Below are positions 21,933 to 33,876 of a stretch of 64,000 nucleotides of DNA, piece after piece; positions within the stretch are counted from its first letter, which is position 1; each line of letters begins with the position of its first letter. Source of the stretch: Acorus gramineus (Eukaryota; Streptophyta; Magnoliopsida; Acorales; Acoraceae); the NCBI GenBank assembly GCA_030737835.1, contig CM060856.1, forward strand, positions 16,781,116 through 16,845,115, written 5' to 3'. A program made the position numbers and the translations under genes. The notes under the pieces are model-generated. The model was not told where the DNA came from. It did no database searches and saw only the letters and a program-made list of their open reading frames with translations.

Positions 21933-24900
21933 TAGATACATCCATTCCATTTTTCAATCCTAAATCATATCTACAAGTGTCTTAAATTTTTTAAAAATAA
22001 TCTAACTCATCTTATGAGTTATATGTATTTATATTAAATGAAACATATACTCTAAGGAATTGCATAAACACATTTATAGAAAATGTGAAAAAAATTTATA
22101 TCGAAACATACACCTCGTCAAAGTGAGTATATACTTCGATAATTTTCTATTGACACACATATATAGGACTGGGATAAAAATTGTGTAACAGCACTTCCTT
22201 TTTTTATGGTAAACAAACAAGAACAATTGAGAATCTAAATTTAATATGGATATATATATTGAATTATAACAAAAATTCTTGTGAAATAAATTCAAGTATT
22301 TTTTAAAAAAAAACTTTTTATTTTGTTTAGGTCTCTCAAACTTTATAGTGTATCAAAACACCCTTAAGTAGTAATTATATTTTTTCTAAGTTCTTCCTTC
22401 TTTTTTATCACTTACCATATGAAATACTTATTACACACGATTATGCACTTTGAATACGTTGTTCACTCATACATTGTTATTTTATTCACTGGATTTTATT
22501 ATGCATCATATGTATACTATTAAGAGTCAGTTTGATAATTCTGGTTGAGAATGAGAATTCTTCTTTTTCAATAATCCAGTTCAGATAGATTATATAGAAC
22601 TAAAAATTATAATTGAGATATTCAGGAATGAACAAATGAATGGATGATTCTAAACACAATTTTTCTTTTAAGTGTTATGATAGATTTTTATGAATGTCTT
22701 TGTTTAAAATTAAAGACTCAAGCTCTTATCTCGTCTGGTCCTCCAAAGACTAGTAGACCTCATTATGCTAATCATGTTGCTGCAACTCCTCCAAACTTGG
22801 CCAGTGAGTGCTTGGTGAAGATATATATATGAACTGTGCTAAACTTCTTTTGTTTTTGAGGCAGGCAAACACTTTATATTAAAATAAGGGAGTGTCCAAA
22901 ACATACAAACAAAGCAAAATGAAAAAAACAAAATAGAAAAACACCCACGTGTTCTGGGGGAAGGTAGAAAAGGAATCAAACTGTGCCAAATTTTAACCCA
23001 ATAAACTCATATTTAGCAAATTATGTACCATCACTGCCCCCATTTAACAGTGGTGCATCTATTGATGTGATCATGGTTTAAAACTGAAATGATATTTTAA
23101 TATCATTCCACACCAAAGGAGGCCTGAAAGCCTAGCTCATGCATTGTAACATCTCAACATCACACACAGAAGCAGTGAAGTTGTTAATGTTATATATTGT
23201 GGAGCCAGATAATATACGCAGAGGATTGTTGACGCTACGTAGGGTCGGACGGGGGTCTTTCGTATATTGACTTTTTTGTCCTTAATGAGATGTCAGTATA
23301 AAAGGGCATCTCATATTTTTCATTAGGCTCTAGGGTTTTTATCTTCGGTGTGACCATTGTAAAAACTTTTCATTGATAGTGGATTGATCTCTGGTGTGCT
23401 CCGTGGATGTAGGCAAGATTTGCCGAACCACGTAAAATTTTTGTGTCTTTGCTTCAATTTGTTTGTTTATTTCTTTTGATTGATTGCATCTCAAGATTCG
23501 AAATCGTAACAGTTAATTAGGTTTCCATGAGAACCCAGAAACTAAAAAGGTTTGTTGAGCGAACGTTGTAAAACATACATCCAAAATTTATATGCTTCTA
23601 GTGTATGTTTTATCACACAACTAAAAATATCAACTTATATTCATTTTTTAAATGTGATATAACAATCAGCCCTATCTCATTGTTTCAGGATTCAGTTGGC
23701 TATGGGATTGTACTACTATGGTCTTCGAGACACAACAGCTACTTATTCCACTAACTTCCTCAATCTAATACCAATAGTCACCTTTTTATTTGCTGTCACA
23801 ACCAGGTAATTAATGAAGTAATCTAACTCTTCTATAATGCATTGATGTCTCATGTTTATCTAATCAAGCAGAATTACCTATAAAATGCTAAGCTCTTATT
23901 CATGAGGATAGGTATGGGAACTCATAGGTTGTTCATTTCAGAATAGAGAAACTTGGATTATGCGGCAACGCAGGAAGAGTGAAAATCCTAGGGACTGTTG
24001 TCTGTGTTGGGGGAGCTCTCATTATTGGCCTTTATAGAGGAATTACACTTGTGCGTGGTCACACCCGTTTCAGCCTCCACGCAACGGCGCAAACAGTGGC
24101 GCCTGTGATGACTAACATGACTCGAGGGACTCTGTTTTTGAGCTGCAGTTGTTTGAGCTATGCAGTGTGGTTTCTCGTTCAGGTACGTATTTTTGTGGTA
24201 CAATAGTCTTGATGATCAACTATAAAGTCTCTTACGTATAGTATTTAGACAATCGTTAGTCCTATGAAAGTTTGGAGTTTGGCTAACATGAGTCGACTCT
24301 AATTGTGGACTAAGTACTTATTTGTGGTACAACTACTAGTGCTATGAAAGTTTGGACTAGGTACATAATTGTGGACTAATGTGAGTCCAGTCTAACTGTG
24401 ACTACATGTTCATGAGAGCCAACTCAGTGGACTGTATACTTCTTTTTTTTATTTACTTTTCCATCTATTCTTGTTATCCAAATGATATGAACTCTGATCC
24501 TTTTGAGAAAGAGGTGTTCCTCCAACCACTAAGCTTAAGGGACACCCACATAATTTTGTGAATGCATTGATTTGGTGGACCCGATTTTTTATTAAGCAAT
24601 GATCCAATTTTTGAAAATTTTTAACCCAAACTCATTTTGAACAATGGATGGAAAAGAGAATTCATCTTTCAATTTTGGAAGGGATGGATTGGTTGTGTTA
24701 TATTGGTTGAAATGAGTTTGGACTAAGAAATGAGTCAAATTTTGAACTATAAATTAAAATGTTTTCTAAATGCATTGATGCGAATGTCAGTGAAAAAAGA
24801 TCAATGATTCAGTGACTAAATTTTAAACCACTCATTTAGACCAGTGACAAGAGGACATGTCATAGGATTTTTGTAAGTTTTGAGGGATGCTTGTTATTTT

Positions 24901-26831
24901 AGTATTGGTTTAGATCGGCTTAGATAAAAAAAAAAAGGGATCAATTTTTTATTGTTATTAAATCTTACTTCGAAACTATTTGATTTACTTATTTATTTTT
25001 GGGCACAGGTTAAATTGTTTGCTATTTTCCCCTCTAAATATCTGGCAACAATGTTGACATGTCTTGCGGCTTGCATACAATCAGGAATGATTGGGTTGAT
25101 ACTGGACAGATCAAAGGCTGCTTGGAAATTAGGACTAAATTTACAGTTGGTCACCATATTTTACTCAGTAAGATTATAGACATATCAGACATTACTTAAT
25201 TTTTTGTGTTTTTAAATTCTAACATTCAATTTGGCTATATATGCAAGATCAGGTCACTTTTGTTTTTTAAGATCTACATATGGTCTTGGCTAAAAAATGC
25301 TATATATATTTATTTCAATAGGGTGCGCTTAACACTGGTGCGACGTATGTTCTTCTTTCATGGGTGATTTCTCGGCGAGGGCCTACTTATCCAGCCATGT
25401 TCAATGCCCTAACTATGATCTTCACTGCCATCCTCGATTGCGCGATTATGGGACAAGATCTCACCCTTGGAAGGTTTTTTTTTTCTTCTTATTTTGTTTT
25501 GTTTTTCTGCTATTTATTGAAATTGGTTTGCCTTCACTTCCTAGGAGATTATTATTTCATGCTCAAGACTGCATTTTATTTTATTTTATTTTGTTTTGTT
25601 TTTCTGTTAGCTAAGTGATGAAATTTGATTCACTCAAGATCCATTCCAAAAAAAATGAACCATTTCTCTGATTATGTGTGGCATCCTTGTGCAGGGTCAT
25701 GTTTTTCTTCTCTACATAATTCCAATTTTATCACCCTCATCATGGCTTATATGTAGCCTTAATTTTAACTTAGTGTATTTTGAATATTATTAGATAAAAA
25801 AAAGAGACACGAATTTTGCCTTAACTCACATTAAACTCATGATAGATAGAGGTTGTTTTATTTTGTTTTTAAGCAGTTAGGTCTCTGGCCACATATTCCC
25901 CAAAAGTGTTTATTTTTCTTAGTTCATCACTCAAAATAAATCTCTTTGTTAAAAAATAAACTATACATTGACCAGAATAATGATTGGGTTAACGATCACT
26001 AGTTCAATGATTCTAAATAGAATTATGAAATCATTATGATGGAATAAATATATTAATTATTAATCAATAGTTGAAAATTTTACTAAAGACATGAAAATAT
26101 TTTAACAACACAATATTCTTAAGTTTTGACATATAATAATTGTTCTTTTTGTTTGGATGCTTAAGTACCCAACCGATTCAAACAATCTATAGCCGGTTCT
26201 TAAAAATTTTCAATTCAACTTATGAGTTGAATTAAATTTTAAACCATTTTTCGTTTTTTACCAGGTTTTGAAGGTTAACCAAACTAAAAGTCAAATTAAT
26301 CTACACTGTTTAATTAATTGATCAAACCAGCATGTTCGGTTCGGTTTTTTTAAAAATTGCTCTTTATAATGCTTCAAACAAATAGTCTCTATATGATATG
26401 ATTTAAAACTTCCAAAGCTGAATTTTCATGTACCATGATTCATATTGACAAGATTTAATTATGGATGCAGCTTAATAGGTATGGTGTTAATAATAGTAGG
26501 GCTATATACCTTCCTCTGGGGAAAGAAGAATGAGATACACAAAAGCATTCAACAAAAGGAGATGCAGATGATGAGAAGCATTCAACAAAACATAACCACG
26601 GATCAATATTCCAAATCAACTCATCAGGAAGAATCCACACATGATGAATTTGCTCTTCCTCACGTCAAAGAAGAAATGGTTTTGCAAAGTGTGACAGCAG
26701 GAGTTCTGGCTTTGGTCCACGAGTCCACTCAATTAATCCAGTCCTCCATAGCTCCTGCTCCTTCTCCTGACTCCACTGAAGATTTGAGTCAACCATCTAT
26801 GAACAGCCCCTCTACATGCTCCAGTGTGTAA
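17016..26831 (+). CDS. WAT1-related (UMAMIT/EamA) membrane transporter
   Basis: Seven exons: 17016-17227, 17311-17373, 23689-23805, 23942-24182, 25009-25167, 25322-25473, 26471-26831. All borders are GT..AG and the phases join to 434 residues. Exon 1 reads EPVSMLLVQIMGTGMMILSK, the first EamA helix. Later exons give YYYGLRDTTATYSTNFLNLI, the KILGTVVCVGGALIIGLYRG block, and AMFNALTMIFTAILDCAIMG with LIGMVLIIVGLYTFLWGKK at the end. About ten transmembrane helices in two EamA repeats are expected, with a hydrophilic tail of roughly 100 residues. Family members export amino acids or auxin across plasma membrane or tonoplast; this substrate is unknown. The start is uncertain: in-frame ATGs also lie at 16941, 16953 and 17055. 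Intron 2 (6.3 kb) holds a tandem duplication, a fold-back element, a MITE and a solo LTR. The coding frame is intact. Confidence 0.93.
17988..20085. repeat. 1.05-kb tandem duplication within intron 2
   Basis: Copy A 17988-19035 and copy B 19036-20085 are nearly identical; about five differences were seen by eye (for example TCACGTATTT versus TCACGTGTTT, and a 2-bp AG indel after GCAGTACT). A partial third start, ATGTAATTCTTAATTTGG, occurs at 20086, so a motif of about 34 bp borders each copy, as expected from unequal exchange. The unit includes a MITE-like segment also present at 21550-21780. Matching short ORFs in both copies (18586-18774 and 19636-19824, minus) are not genes. Confidence 0.95.
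20596..21534. mobile_element. 939-bp fold-back Mutator-like element
   Basis: Ends are GGGCGCCGATATCCGCACCC and its inverse. The arms remain complementary over several hundred bases, including GAGTTAYAAGAAA, a GC-rich patch with CTTCGGGGTGG-type sequence, and AAATGTGAATTTATTCTCTC. The TSD is an exact 9-bp TTTTTATAA (20587-20595 and 21535-21543). Termini starting GGG plus a 9-bp TSD point to the Mutator superfamily. No transposase is present. It lies in intron 2 of the WAT1-related gene. Confidence 0.9.
21550..21780. mobile_element. MITE-like repeat (GGATGCATTT...AAATGGACCC)
   Basis: Terminal inverted repeats of about 20 bp: GGATGCATTTAGATGTGAG and, inverted, GGGTCCATTTGAATATGAG. The interior matches 18010-18215 and 19060-19265 in the tandem duplication (TTTGAAAAGCTATGTTT and TAGATTTTCAA). 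Confidence 0.65.
21882..21928. repeat. (TA)n microsatellite
   Basis: About 23 TA units, right after a GGGGCGGAGCCATG...AAGCCCCTCC segment (21837-21878) of a kind found at the ends of plant repeats. Confidence 0.95.
23188..23511 (+). mobile_element. Solo LTR, 324 bp, TSD GTTAA
   Basis: Starts TGTTATATATTG and ends ATCGTAACA, with GTTAA at 23183-23187 and 23512-23516. It contains TATAAAA at 23297 and, downstream, a GTGGATGTAGGCAAGATTTG segment followed by CCGAACCACGTAAA, common in plant LTR R/U5 regions. No internal region remains, so it arose by LTR-LTR recombination. It sits about 180 bp upstream of exon 3 of the WAT1-related gene. Confidence 0.85.
23297..23303 (+). promoter_or_regulatory. 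TATA box of the solo LTR
   Basis: TATAAAA inside the solo LTR, in the same orientation as the host gene. Confidence 0.55.
24444..24545 (-). mobile_element. Possible truncated SINE
   Basis: Minus-strand CTTAAGCTTAGTGGTTGGAG resembles a SINE box A, with a box B-like AGAGTTCATATC further on and a poly-T (plus strand) at the left edge. The target duplication was not resolved. Confidence 0.35.
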
Positions 26832-29454
26832 TTCATTACTGATGAAAGACTAATTTATATAACTGGGACAACTTTAATTGAGTCATTAGATTCTGGATTG
26901 AAAGACTCTCATCATGTGTTTTTGGTGACAAGCAACCTCAACAAAAGTCGGTAATACTTATCGTTTCGATTTTATTGGGATGGGTTTGGATTCCATGTTT
27001 TCAAACTCGTAGCATTCTGTTGCAATACCCAGATTGGATTAGGCTAAACCCCTCATTCTTCCACCTTCCCCCTCCCCTATTTTCCCCACCAACCAAATTA
27101 TTTGTGGTGGGTTGATGGGAGTACAATTTCCCATTCAAAAACCTGTATGCAATGCAACACGTATATTGATTGATGATGACTTATTATACTGCTTAAATCG
27201 ATGCATGATTTATTATGGTAATGTTTAAAAACGAGTTTGAAGAAAAGTTTTTTAACTAAAATAGCTTTTGAAACTAGCTTTCATAATATATTTTTTGATT
27301 TTTGAAAAACTGTTTTTTATAATAATAAAAAAACTATTTTATGCTTTCTTGCTGGGAACGCTGGGGATGTTTGAAAATAGGTTTTGATCAAAAAGTATGA
27401 TTGCTGTAAAAACAGAATTTTCAAAGATTTTTCAAACGTGTTTTCAAATGCTAACTAAGGACCCATTTGCAAATACACATAAAAAGAATTTTAATGAAAA
27501 TGTAGCTTATAAAAACTTGATTTCTAGAAAGCTCATTTTCTTAGCTTGTCCAAAAGCATATTTTTTTAATTAAAAGTTTTTGGGATGCCTTGAAAGGGTG
27601 TTCCAATAACTTGTAACTAGGCATGAATCCCAGCCATTCAAACCATTCTGAATTTATCAAAGGCTTTAACTCTCTCCTCTCTTTCTTTTTTTCAAAAAGT
27701 GTGTTCTAGTATTTGGTTTCTACAGATCCTAATACTAGGATCCTAGTTCATTGGATTTCATCAACAGTATTGAGATTCATTTTTGTTAAACTTAATTGTG
27801 TAAAAGAATTAAAAATTTAACTTAAAGGTCGTTCTAAAATATTTTATGATAATAAAAAAAATTTTGTGAATATGGGGTCCCATTTTAAAAATTCACCTAG
27901 GATCCCATCTGTTTTGTCTAGTCTCAGGGTCGACCCTGGTTTGAATGAAATCTTTTTTCTCCTTCTGTTTCTTATGCTGCCATGTATGTTTTTTAGGACA
28001 AAGAAGCAATGGTTGATTCAAACAATAAGGAAGCCAATGGATCCAAGGGTGAAAAGTTCACTCAAAATAAAGTGATTGCTTGCCTTATGGTACTGATTCT
28101 TTGCCGTCAATTCTTGTTGGACATTGCCATATAAGAGTAGGCAATTTTTAGATTCTGAGTCAAACATTTTTTTTATGAGCTCTCGTTCATTTTTATAGTT
28201 TTAAATGTCGTTTTCTATATAAAAAATACATATCTCATTCGATGAGATATATGAACTTTTTACAAAATGAAAATATGTGCAATCTGTGTTTTAGATTGTA
28301 AAATGGATATGTAACATTTTTCTTCTTTTATTGGTATCTGAAATCTTGGAATCCAGATTTTGACATAATCAATCAGCTACACCTCATCTTTTCTAAAAAT
28401 CTGTACCATGAAAGGTTTCAGATTGGTCAGAAACATAGCACGCCTGCATCAGACTAATGTCTCTGATCCAGGCCATATTCTGATATCTGATGGAAGGTTA
28501 TATAGGGGCAAGGCAATAAATCCAAGTGTTTCAGTTTGGTATCTAATGATAACCATAATGTATTGGCTGGGATATATTGGTCATTCAGAATTTAAAAAAT
28601 GTCCAAAACTGAGGCTCATCCATTTGGTTCATCATCAAAAAGATTGTTGGTCTGGTTGGATTTGTAGAACCAGTGGAATTTTGCAGTAAATGTGATTGTT
28701 ATTATGACCAAACCCATTTTGGTGCATCATTGGAAAAATGTATTAGAGATTATCATGTCTTGAACAGATCTCTCCGAGTGTGAAACAACCTCAACTTGTT
28801 AACCTTGTATATATATGAGGCCAGACCATCCATGCTCAAATGTTTAAACCTAGGCTCTATTATTGACTTGATGGGTGATGGGTCTGCCTAATTTTCCACT
28901 TAAGAGACGACGTTTCCTTTGCACAACTTTCATCTGTTTCAATTGGAATGTGTTGAAACTCATATTTTCCCCTCTTTCAAATTGCGCTGTTTATAATAGC
29001 CATAAGATTTCATTGATGAGAGTATGGGACTAGAAAGCATTTTTCTGTTGTTGTTGTTCCAACAAATTTTTCCTAGTTCACCCACTGATTTTTGACATTG
29101 TACCTTGCCATTGTTGTCCTTTCAACTGCACAGGAATGTAATCCTTGCTTTACACTTAAGTTAATCATCCTTCAGCATGGAACATTTAATACAAAAGGTA
29201 GCCAATATGAGTGGGTCCATATGGTAAACCCCTATCTCTTCATTCCAATACCAATACCACCTCTTCAAAAAAAAAAAAGAACATTTGTGCTTATATTGAA
29301 AACAGAGCATTAATCGCTGTCTTATCCTGTTATTTATTTATATATTTACTTAGTATTATAGTATATAGTTTGAACATTGTTCTGGGCAATTTTTTTTTGT
29401 AATGTTTAATTCAATGATATACTCATTTTTGGCTATTGTGATACTTCATTCTCC
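26832..29454. other. Intergenic DNA between the WAT1-related and membrane-protein genes
   Basis: Contains the 3' flank of the WAT1-related gene, AT-rich sequence and a dispersed repeat (about 28215-28310) that also occurs near 18480-18620 and 61220-61340. The ORF at 28408-28689 (93 codons) shows no family features. One small ORF is listed separately. Confidence 0.5.
28009..28134 (+). CDS. Small ORF of 41 codons, unrecognised
   Basis: Reads MVDSNNKEANGSKGEKFTQN and then a hydrophobic stretch (IACLMVLILCRQFLLDIAI) up to TAA. A polar N-terminus plus one membrane-like segment, and a plausible acceptor (TTTTTTAG) just upstream, make it look more like a protein than the surrounding frames. I recognise no family, and it may be an exon of an unseen gene or chance. 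Confidence 0.25.
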   Translation: MVDSNNKEANGSKGEKFTQNKVIACLMVLILCRQFLLDIAI

Positions 29455-30381
29455 CTAATGCATAATTCTATCATGTTTTGCATTGCTTGAAACATAATTC
29501 AACAGATTACACACCCTTTTGAGGACATGCAGGCATATCAAAGCCAATACAGCTCCATGAGCTGCCCTCTCAGGCAACCCACCTCTTGGAGAATTCAACA
29601 TAAGGTAAACACAGTCAGAGGTGATGAACACCCAACTCAACCCCTCCAAAGCAGATGTAATCAACAGAGCCACTCTGTTCTTCCCAGTCAGCCCACAAAC
29701 AATCCTTGCACACAATGTAGCCACGACAGCGAACATCGTCGCGGACCAAGCTCTATAAGAGACCAACCTTCCACCAACAACCAAAGCTTCTCTCCTGCAG
29801 ACACAGGACTCGCACTCACCCGAAAAGCTCGAAGACACCATCGCATCGAGGCCCGTGTAATACGGAAGTATCACAGACTCCAAGTACAGACTCGCATGCA
29901 AGATGCCAGAGATGGTTGATGCCTCCACAAGCACACTCTTTATTTCTCTGTTGATCGGGTCCTCGAAAGCGATGACCGATACGTGGGCGAGTTGTAGGAG
30001 AGCCGGCCCAAGGTTTGCGAGGGGGAATATGGTGTTGACACGGCGGCCATTGGCGAAGGCGATCAATATTAGAGGGAGAAGTATTGGTCCTGAAGGTAAC
30101 CAGTATCTCCTCTGTGTTTTCATGGTGGTGTTGGCTTTTATTGTGTAGGCTATTGTGGCTGTGTAGGAGATGAAGGTGAAGAAGAGAATGGTAAGGTCTA
30201 TAATGGATGGGAGGCTCTTGGGAGAGTTGGTCTCACAGAAATAATGGAAAGGGCAATTGATGGGGTCCGTGGTTGATTCAACCTGCCATGAGAGGCAACT
30301 GAAGAAGGTGGTGGTGATGTTCTTCAGTGCCCATTCATGCTGGGATGCTGTGTTTTCAGGTTGCCATGGTAAGATATCCAT
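29455..30381 (-). CDS. Plant-specific multi-pass membrane protein, unknown function
   Basis: Uninterrupted frame of 308 residues. The N-terminal part (about 25-55) is cysteine-bearing (FFSCLSWQ, NCPFHYFCETN) and probably luminal or extracellular. Hydrophobic segments lie around residues 60-83, 96-110, 121-138, 155-172, 208-230, 236-258 and 272-290. Between them are YWLPSGPILLPLILIAFANG, the RRVNTIFPLANLGPALLQLA block, SGILHASLYLESVILPYYTG and FSGECESCVCRREALVVGG, which resemble an uncharacterised family I recall only from plants. About seven helices are expected. Its length, GC content and evenly hydrophobic pattern argue for a real gene; a function cannot be assigned. The start at 30381 is the first ATG of the frame. 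Neighbours are unrelated. Confidence 0.85.
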   Translation of the reverse strand: MDILPWQPENTASQHEWALKNITTTFFSCLSWQVESTTDPINCPFHYFCETNSPKSLPSIIDLTILFFTFISYTATIAYTIKANTTMKTQRRYWLPSGPILLPLILIAFANGRRVNTIFPLANLGPALLQLAHVSVIAFEDPINREIKSVLVEASTISGILHASLYLESVILPYYTGLDAMVSSSFSGECESCVCRREALVVGGRLVSYRAWSATMFAVVATLCARIVCGLTGKNRVALLITSALEGLSWVFITSDCVYLMLNSPRGGLPERAAHGAVLALICLHVLKRVCNLLNYVSSNAKHDRIMH

Positions 30382-33300
30382 TAAAGGCTCTTTATGGTTT
30401 TGGATGTTTTGAAAGGTTTAATGGATGTGTTTTGTATATACACAGTGAAGGCTTTTGGTGGTTGGTTTGTTGGGCTAATGGAGGGAGAGTTTTTTTTTTT
30501 TTTTTATGACGAAGAAGGCTTAACTGAAATTTGTTATTGGTTACATGACAATAATGCCCTTTGGATATGGTTGCAGAGGTGCTTGTGGTTGACTGGGAAA
30601 TGAAGGGTGTTTATGTCATTTCATGTGTGCAGGTAAGGTGGATGCGTTGAGTGAGAAACAAATTAAAGATTGGGAAGCTTGGTTTCAAAGGCTTATGTGG
30701 ATTGATCAGGTGAGATTGGTGGGTTTTATTTGGTCAGGACAGGTTAACCGTTAGTTTTAGTTGTTGATAAAATTGTTTGATATTAGCATCTCTCTTATTT
30801 GTTTTAAAGGTTTATATGACCATTGGAAGAATCAGTGTACCTATGAAACGTGTACCTATAGAACATATGAAAAGATTAGGCAAGTATTCTATGATTTCAT
30901 TTTTTTGGGTTTAGAGAAGAGAGCAACGGTTCCCCCGATCAAAATTCCAATCCCACTTACCAAAAGGATCTAGAGAGAGAGAGAGACGAGGAGGGGGGCG
31001 GAGAGAGTGGGGGGGTGGAGAGGAAGAAATAAAAAGCTATGTTCCGTTGCCCTATCTGCCCCCCACCCCAGCTTCCCTCTTTCTCTTTATCTCCCTTTCT
31101 CTCTTTTTCTCTCCTTAACCCGTCCCTCTCCGACGTCCTCCGACCACCGCTCTCTCCGCCCCCACCCCCACCCAAAATTTTAATGTTTACATCCAAGACA
31201 ATGTTGGGACAAAACTAAAAAAAGACCATGCGAAATTCATGTAAGTGACAAACAACAAAAAAAAATTTAATAAAACAAAATTATCTTCTTTTTAAAAGAA
31301 AAGTACACTAGTTAACACAATTCATTAAATCAAGACTAAGTTAATTATTACAAAGAAACAAAACAAAATATTGATGAATGCATAAGAACGCAAATCAATC
31401 AAAATTCATATATTAATTCAATCAATTCACGGATGCAGTGAGGATGCAAATTAAACCCAATAAGCTCACTATGATGCAGTGTTAATAAAAGAAAATCCAC
31501 AGCACCACCAAGTTGATTAAGATGCACCTTCTCATTTGAAAGATCACAGGTTCAAACCTGGCTATACCCTATCGTGGGTGTGTTAGCCCCTTGGCCTGTT
31601 GTATCTCTCCTTATGGGCCTTATTACCCAGAAAAAAAATGTCCACAGAAAATGTAAAATGATAGAAATGGATAAAAGACACACCAAAGGATGCATGTTCA
31701 GGAGAATAACATGAAACATCAATGGATAATGTTACGGATTTTTTATTCCAGTCTAAACATATTTTAAATTTTTATAAAAATGGTATACCTTATCTAATGA
31801 AAGTATATGCTTTTATAAAAAATAAAACATATACTGCAATTATTTGCATGGATACATTTAAGGAAAATGTGAAGAAAAAAAATTATCAAAGCATATACTT
31901 CGTTAATATGATTATATGCTTTAATGATTTTCTATCAACGTACATAAGACTGGAAAAAAAAAATTGTGTATAGCAACACTCTCCATCCATTGGACAGCAT
32001 AGCCTGATTGGTTGTGCGGATTGGCATGCGAAGGGCATGTGGGAGCGCAAACGGGCGCACAAGGAGTATGTGCGCCGTGCAAGCGCAACCGGGCGTGTGC
32101 ATGAATGGATACGTAAAGGGGGGGCACAGACAGGTCCACGAGGCAAGCGTGCGGGTGTTTGCGAGCAAGAAGTGTAGGAGAATAGTGTGTGCGCGCAAGG
32201 TGGTGCTCGTGCGGCATTAAGGCGCGCACAAGGGTATGAAGATGGCGAGAAGTGTGTATGAAAAGCATTGAAACACGCAATCTATCAAGAAGCTTCGAAC
32301 AAAGCATGTGAGGCATGCAGGTGAATCAATGAGAACATGACAAATGGATTCATTACGATAATGAGATAAACTCACTAAAGGTCTCCCGATTTTGATTGAG
32401 GATTGCATCCTATATCAGAGCAAGAAAGATTAAAGAGAAATTTAGGTGTAGAATTAAGATTAAGGTATAATTCGATGTATTCTGAGAACAGTAAAAAAAA
32501 ATATCTATTTATACATGTCGACCTCCTGTGGTGAGACTTACTGAGCACCACTGCCTTCGTTCCATGACTGAACTGAAGACAGAAATATCTTTGAAACGAA
32601 TTTCTTTTCTTGTCCATTCGTCTAGCGATTAACGCCGAGTTGCCATCACACAATAAGGTGAAACCATGATTGAGAAAATAAATTAAACTAGAAACCCTAA
32701 AAAAAGAATAAAGTGAAACAGTAAATAGGGAAAAGAGAGAGAGACCAAATCAGCATTTAATGTTAGGCTCCTCCATTCAATATATCAAGGTACATATCTT
32801 ATTAAAAAAAAATTTACATTTTCTATAAGTGATATTATTCAATTTATTTTGAGATATATGATTTTAAAAAATTTAAAAAAAACACAAGTGGTCTGTATTT
32901 TAAACAGTAAAAGAACCGTGTGTAACATTTTCCTTTATATAGTGATAATATTTGTGCTTGTCGTTTTTTCTAAATGGATTCTGTTGTATTCTTTCTTTAA
33001 CATCCCTGTCAACATTTTTCTTTATTTAAAAAAAAATGTAGATCATGCTACCTTTGTCAACAATTTTTGTCAATAATTTTTGGCTGCTCTAATCAAGCAA
33101 ATGTTTAAATTTTCATCTCTCAATCCGCTAAATACTAAAAGTGACAAGCTTCTTGGAAAAAAATATATATTGTATAAAAACTAACAGAACATGCTTTTTG
33201 TTATGTTCTTGAATTGTTATAATTTAAAACTTTTTTTTTTTTGTGCTTTCTTAAAAATGAAAACTAGGACCACTTGAGACGTTAGAAAATACTGTTCAAG

Positions 33301-33566
33301 TATTAAAAGAGAGGTCACAAGTGATCCAAACAAGCAAAAGGAACCGTTTCCATTTCTTCATGCCCAAGGCCATCCAAACACACATAAAGGTTACAATTCA
33401 TTTGCACTTGTTGATGATATAACCTCAATTTAATTTTTAGTATTCCCAGTTTCAATGAACAGGGCAAAGAACATCTTTATCCTCATATATGAATGGATAC
33501 AGGTATGTTGTGGTACAATAAAAATGTTCTATAAACAAGTTGCATGATTTGAAATGGTATACAAAA
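30382..33566. other. Intergenic DNA with simple repeats and a SINE
   Basis: 30970-31170 is a GA/CT-rich low-complexity block (GAGAGAGAGAGACGAGGAGG). 31970-32240 is a GC-richer patch with ORFs in several frames but no motif. The rest is AT-rich. No host gene is supported. Confidence 0.55.
31503..31640 (+). mobile_element. tRNA-derived SINE
   Basis: Box A-like CACCAAGTTGATTAAGATG and box B GGTTCAAACC lie in tRNA spacing, followed by an A8 tail at 31631-31638. TCCACAG repeats at 31496-31502 and 31641-31647 give a short target duplication. Confidence 0.75.
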
Positions 33567-33876
33567 TGTTGGAATCCATCTATTTTCTTTATAATTCAAT
33601 TCTTTTGTTATGAGGTGATAGAAACAGAGAATAAAATAATAGGAATCCTTGTATTCCACTTAGGGGTTAATCCCTTTATATATATAAATGTCTAGGAGTT
33701 ACACGTGTAATACACTACACAAATTATAAGATAACACATATAATGTAAAAAAGCTCCTCAAACTGACGGTGGATCATACAAAGTAAGTTTGCGAAGAAGA
33801 AACTGAAATCGAGAAATTGGATGTGACTTCTGAGAGTAAAGAAATCAGGCCACAAGCTGCTCAGCTTAGGAGATAT
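33567..33876 (-). mobile_element. Ty1/copia 3' remnant fused to the EEP/EF-hand gene
   Basis: On the minus strand, directly after the host codons, a degraded frame reads like the C-terminus of a copia RNase H (EQLVA, then SHPISRFQFLLRKLTLYDPP, with in-frame stops). A stop at 33758 and a purine-rich tract (TTTGAGGAGC) follow. The remaining 180 bp look like an LTR: a TATAAAGGGATTAACCCC core and a CCAACA terminus at 33567. The 5' part of the element is missing. Confidence 0.65.

Noticed and set aside
28408..28689. 93-codon ORF downstream of the WAT1-related gene
   Set aside because: No motif, no plausible splice partners and unremarkable composition.
31886..32316. Overlapping ORFs in a GC-richer patch
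   Set aside because: Frames are open on both strands because of composition, with no recognisable family and no splice context.
33490..33566. Possible remainder of the EEP C-terminus (ISNHA-like codons on minus beyond the LTR)
   Set aside because: Only about five residues resemble the SDHA motif and the expected upstream WPENY part is missing, so chance is likely.
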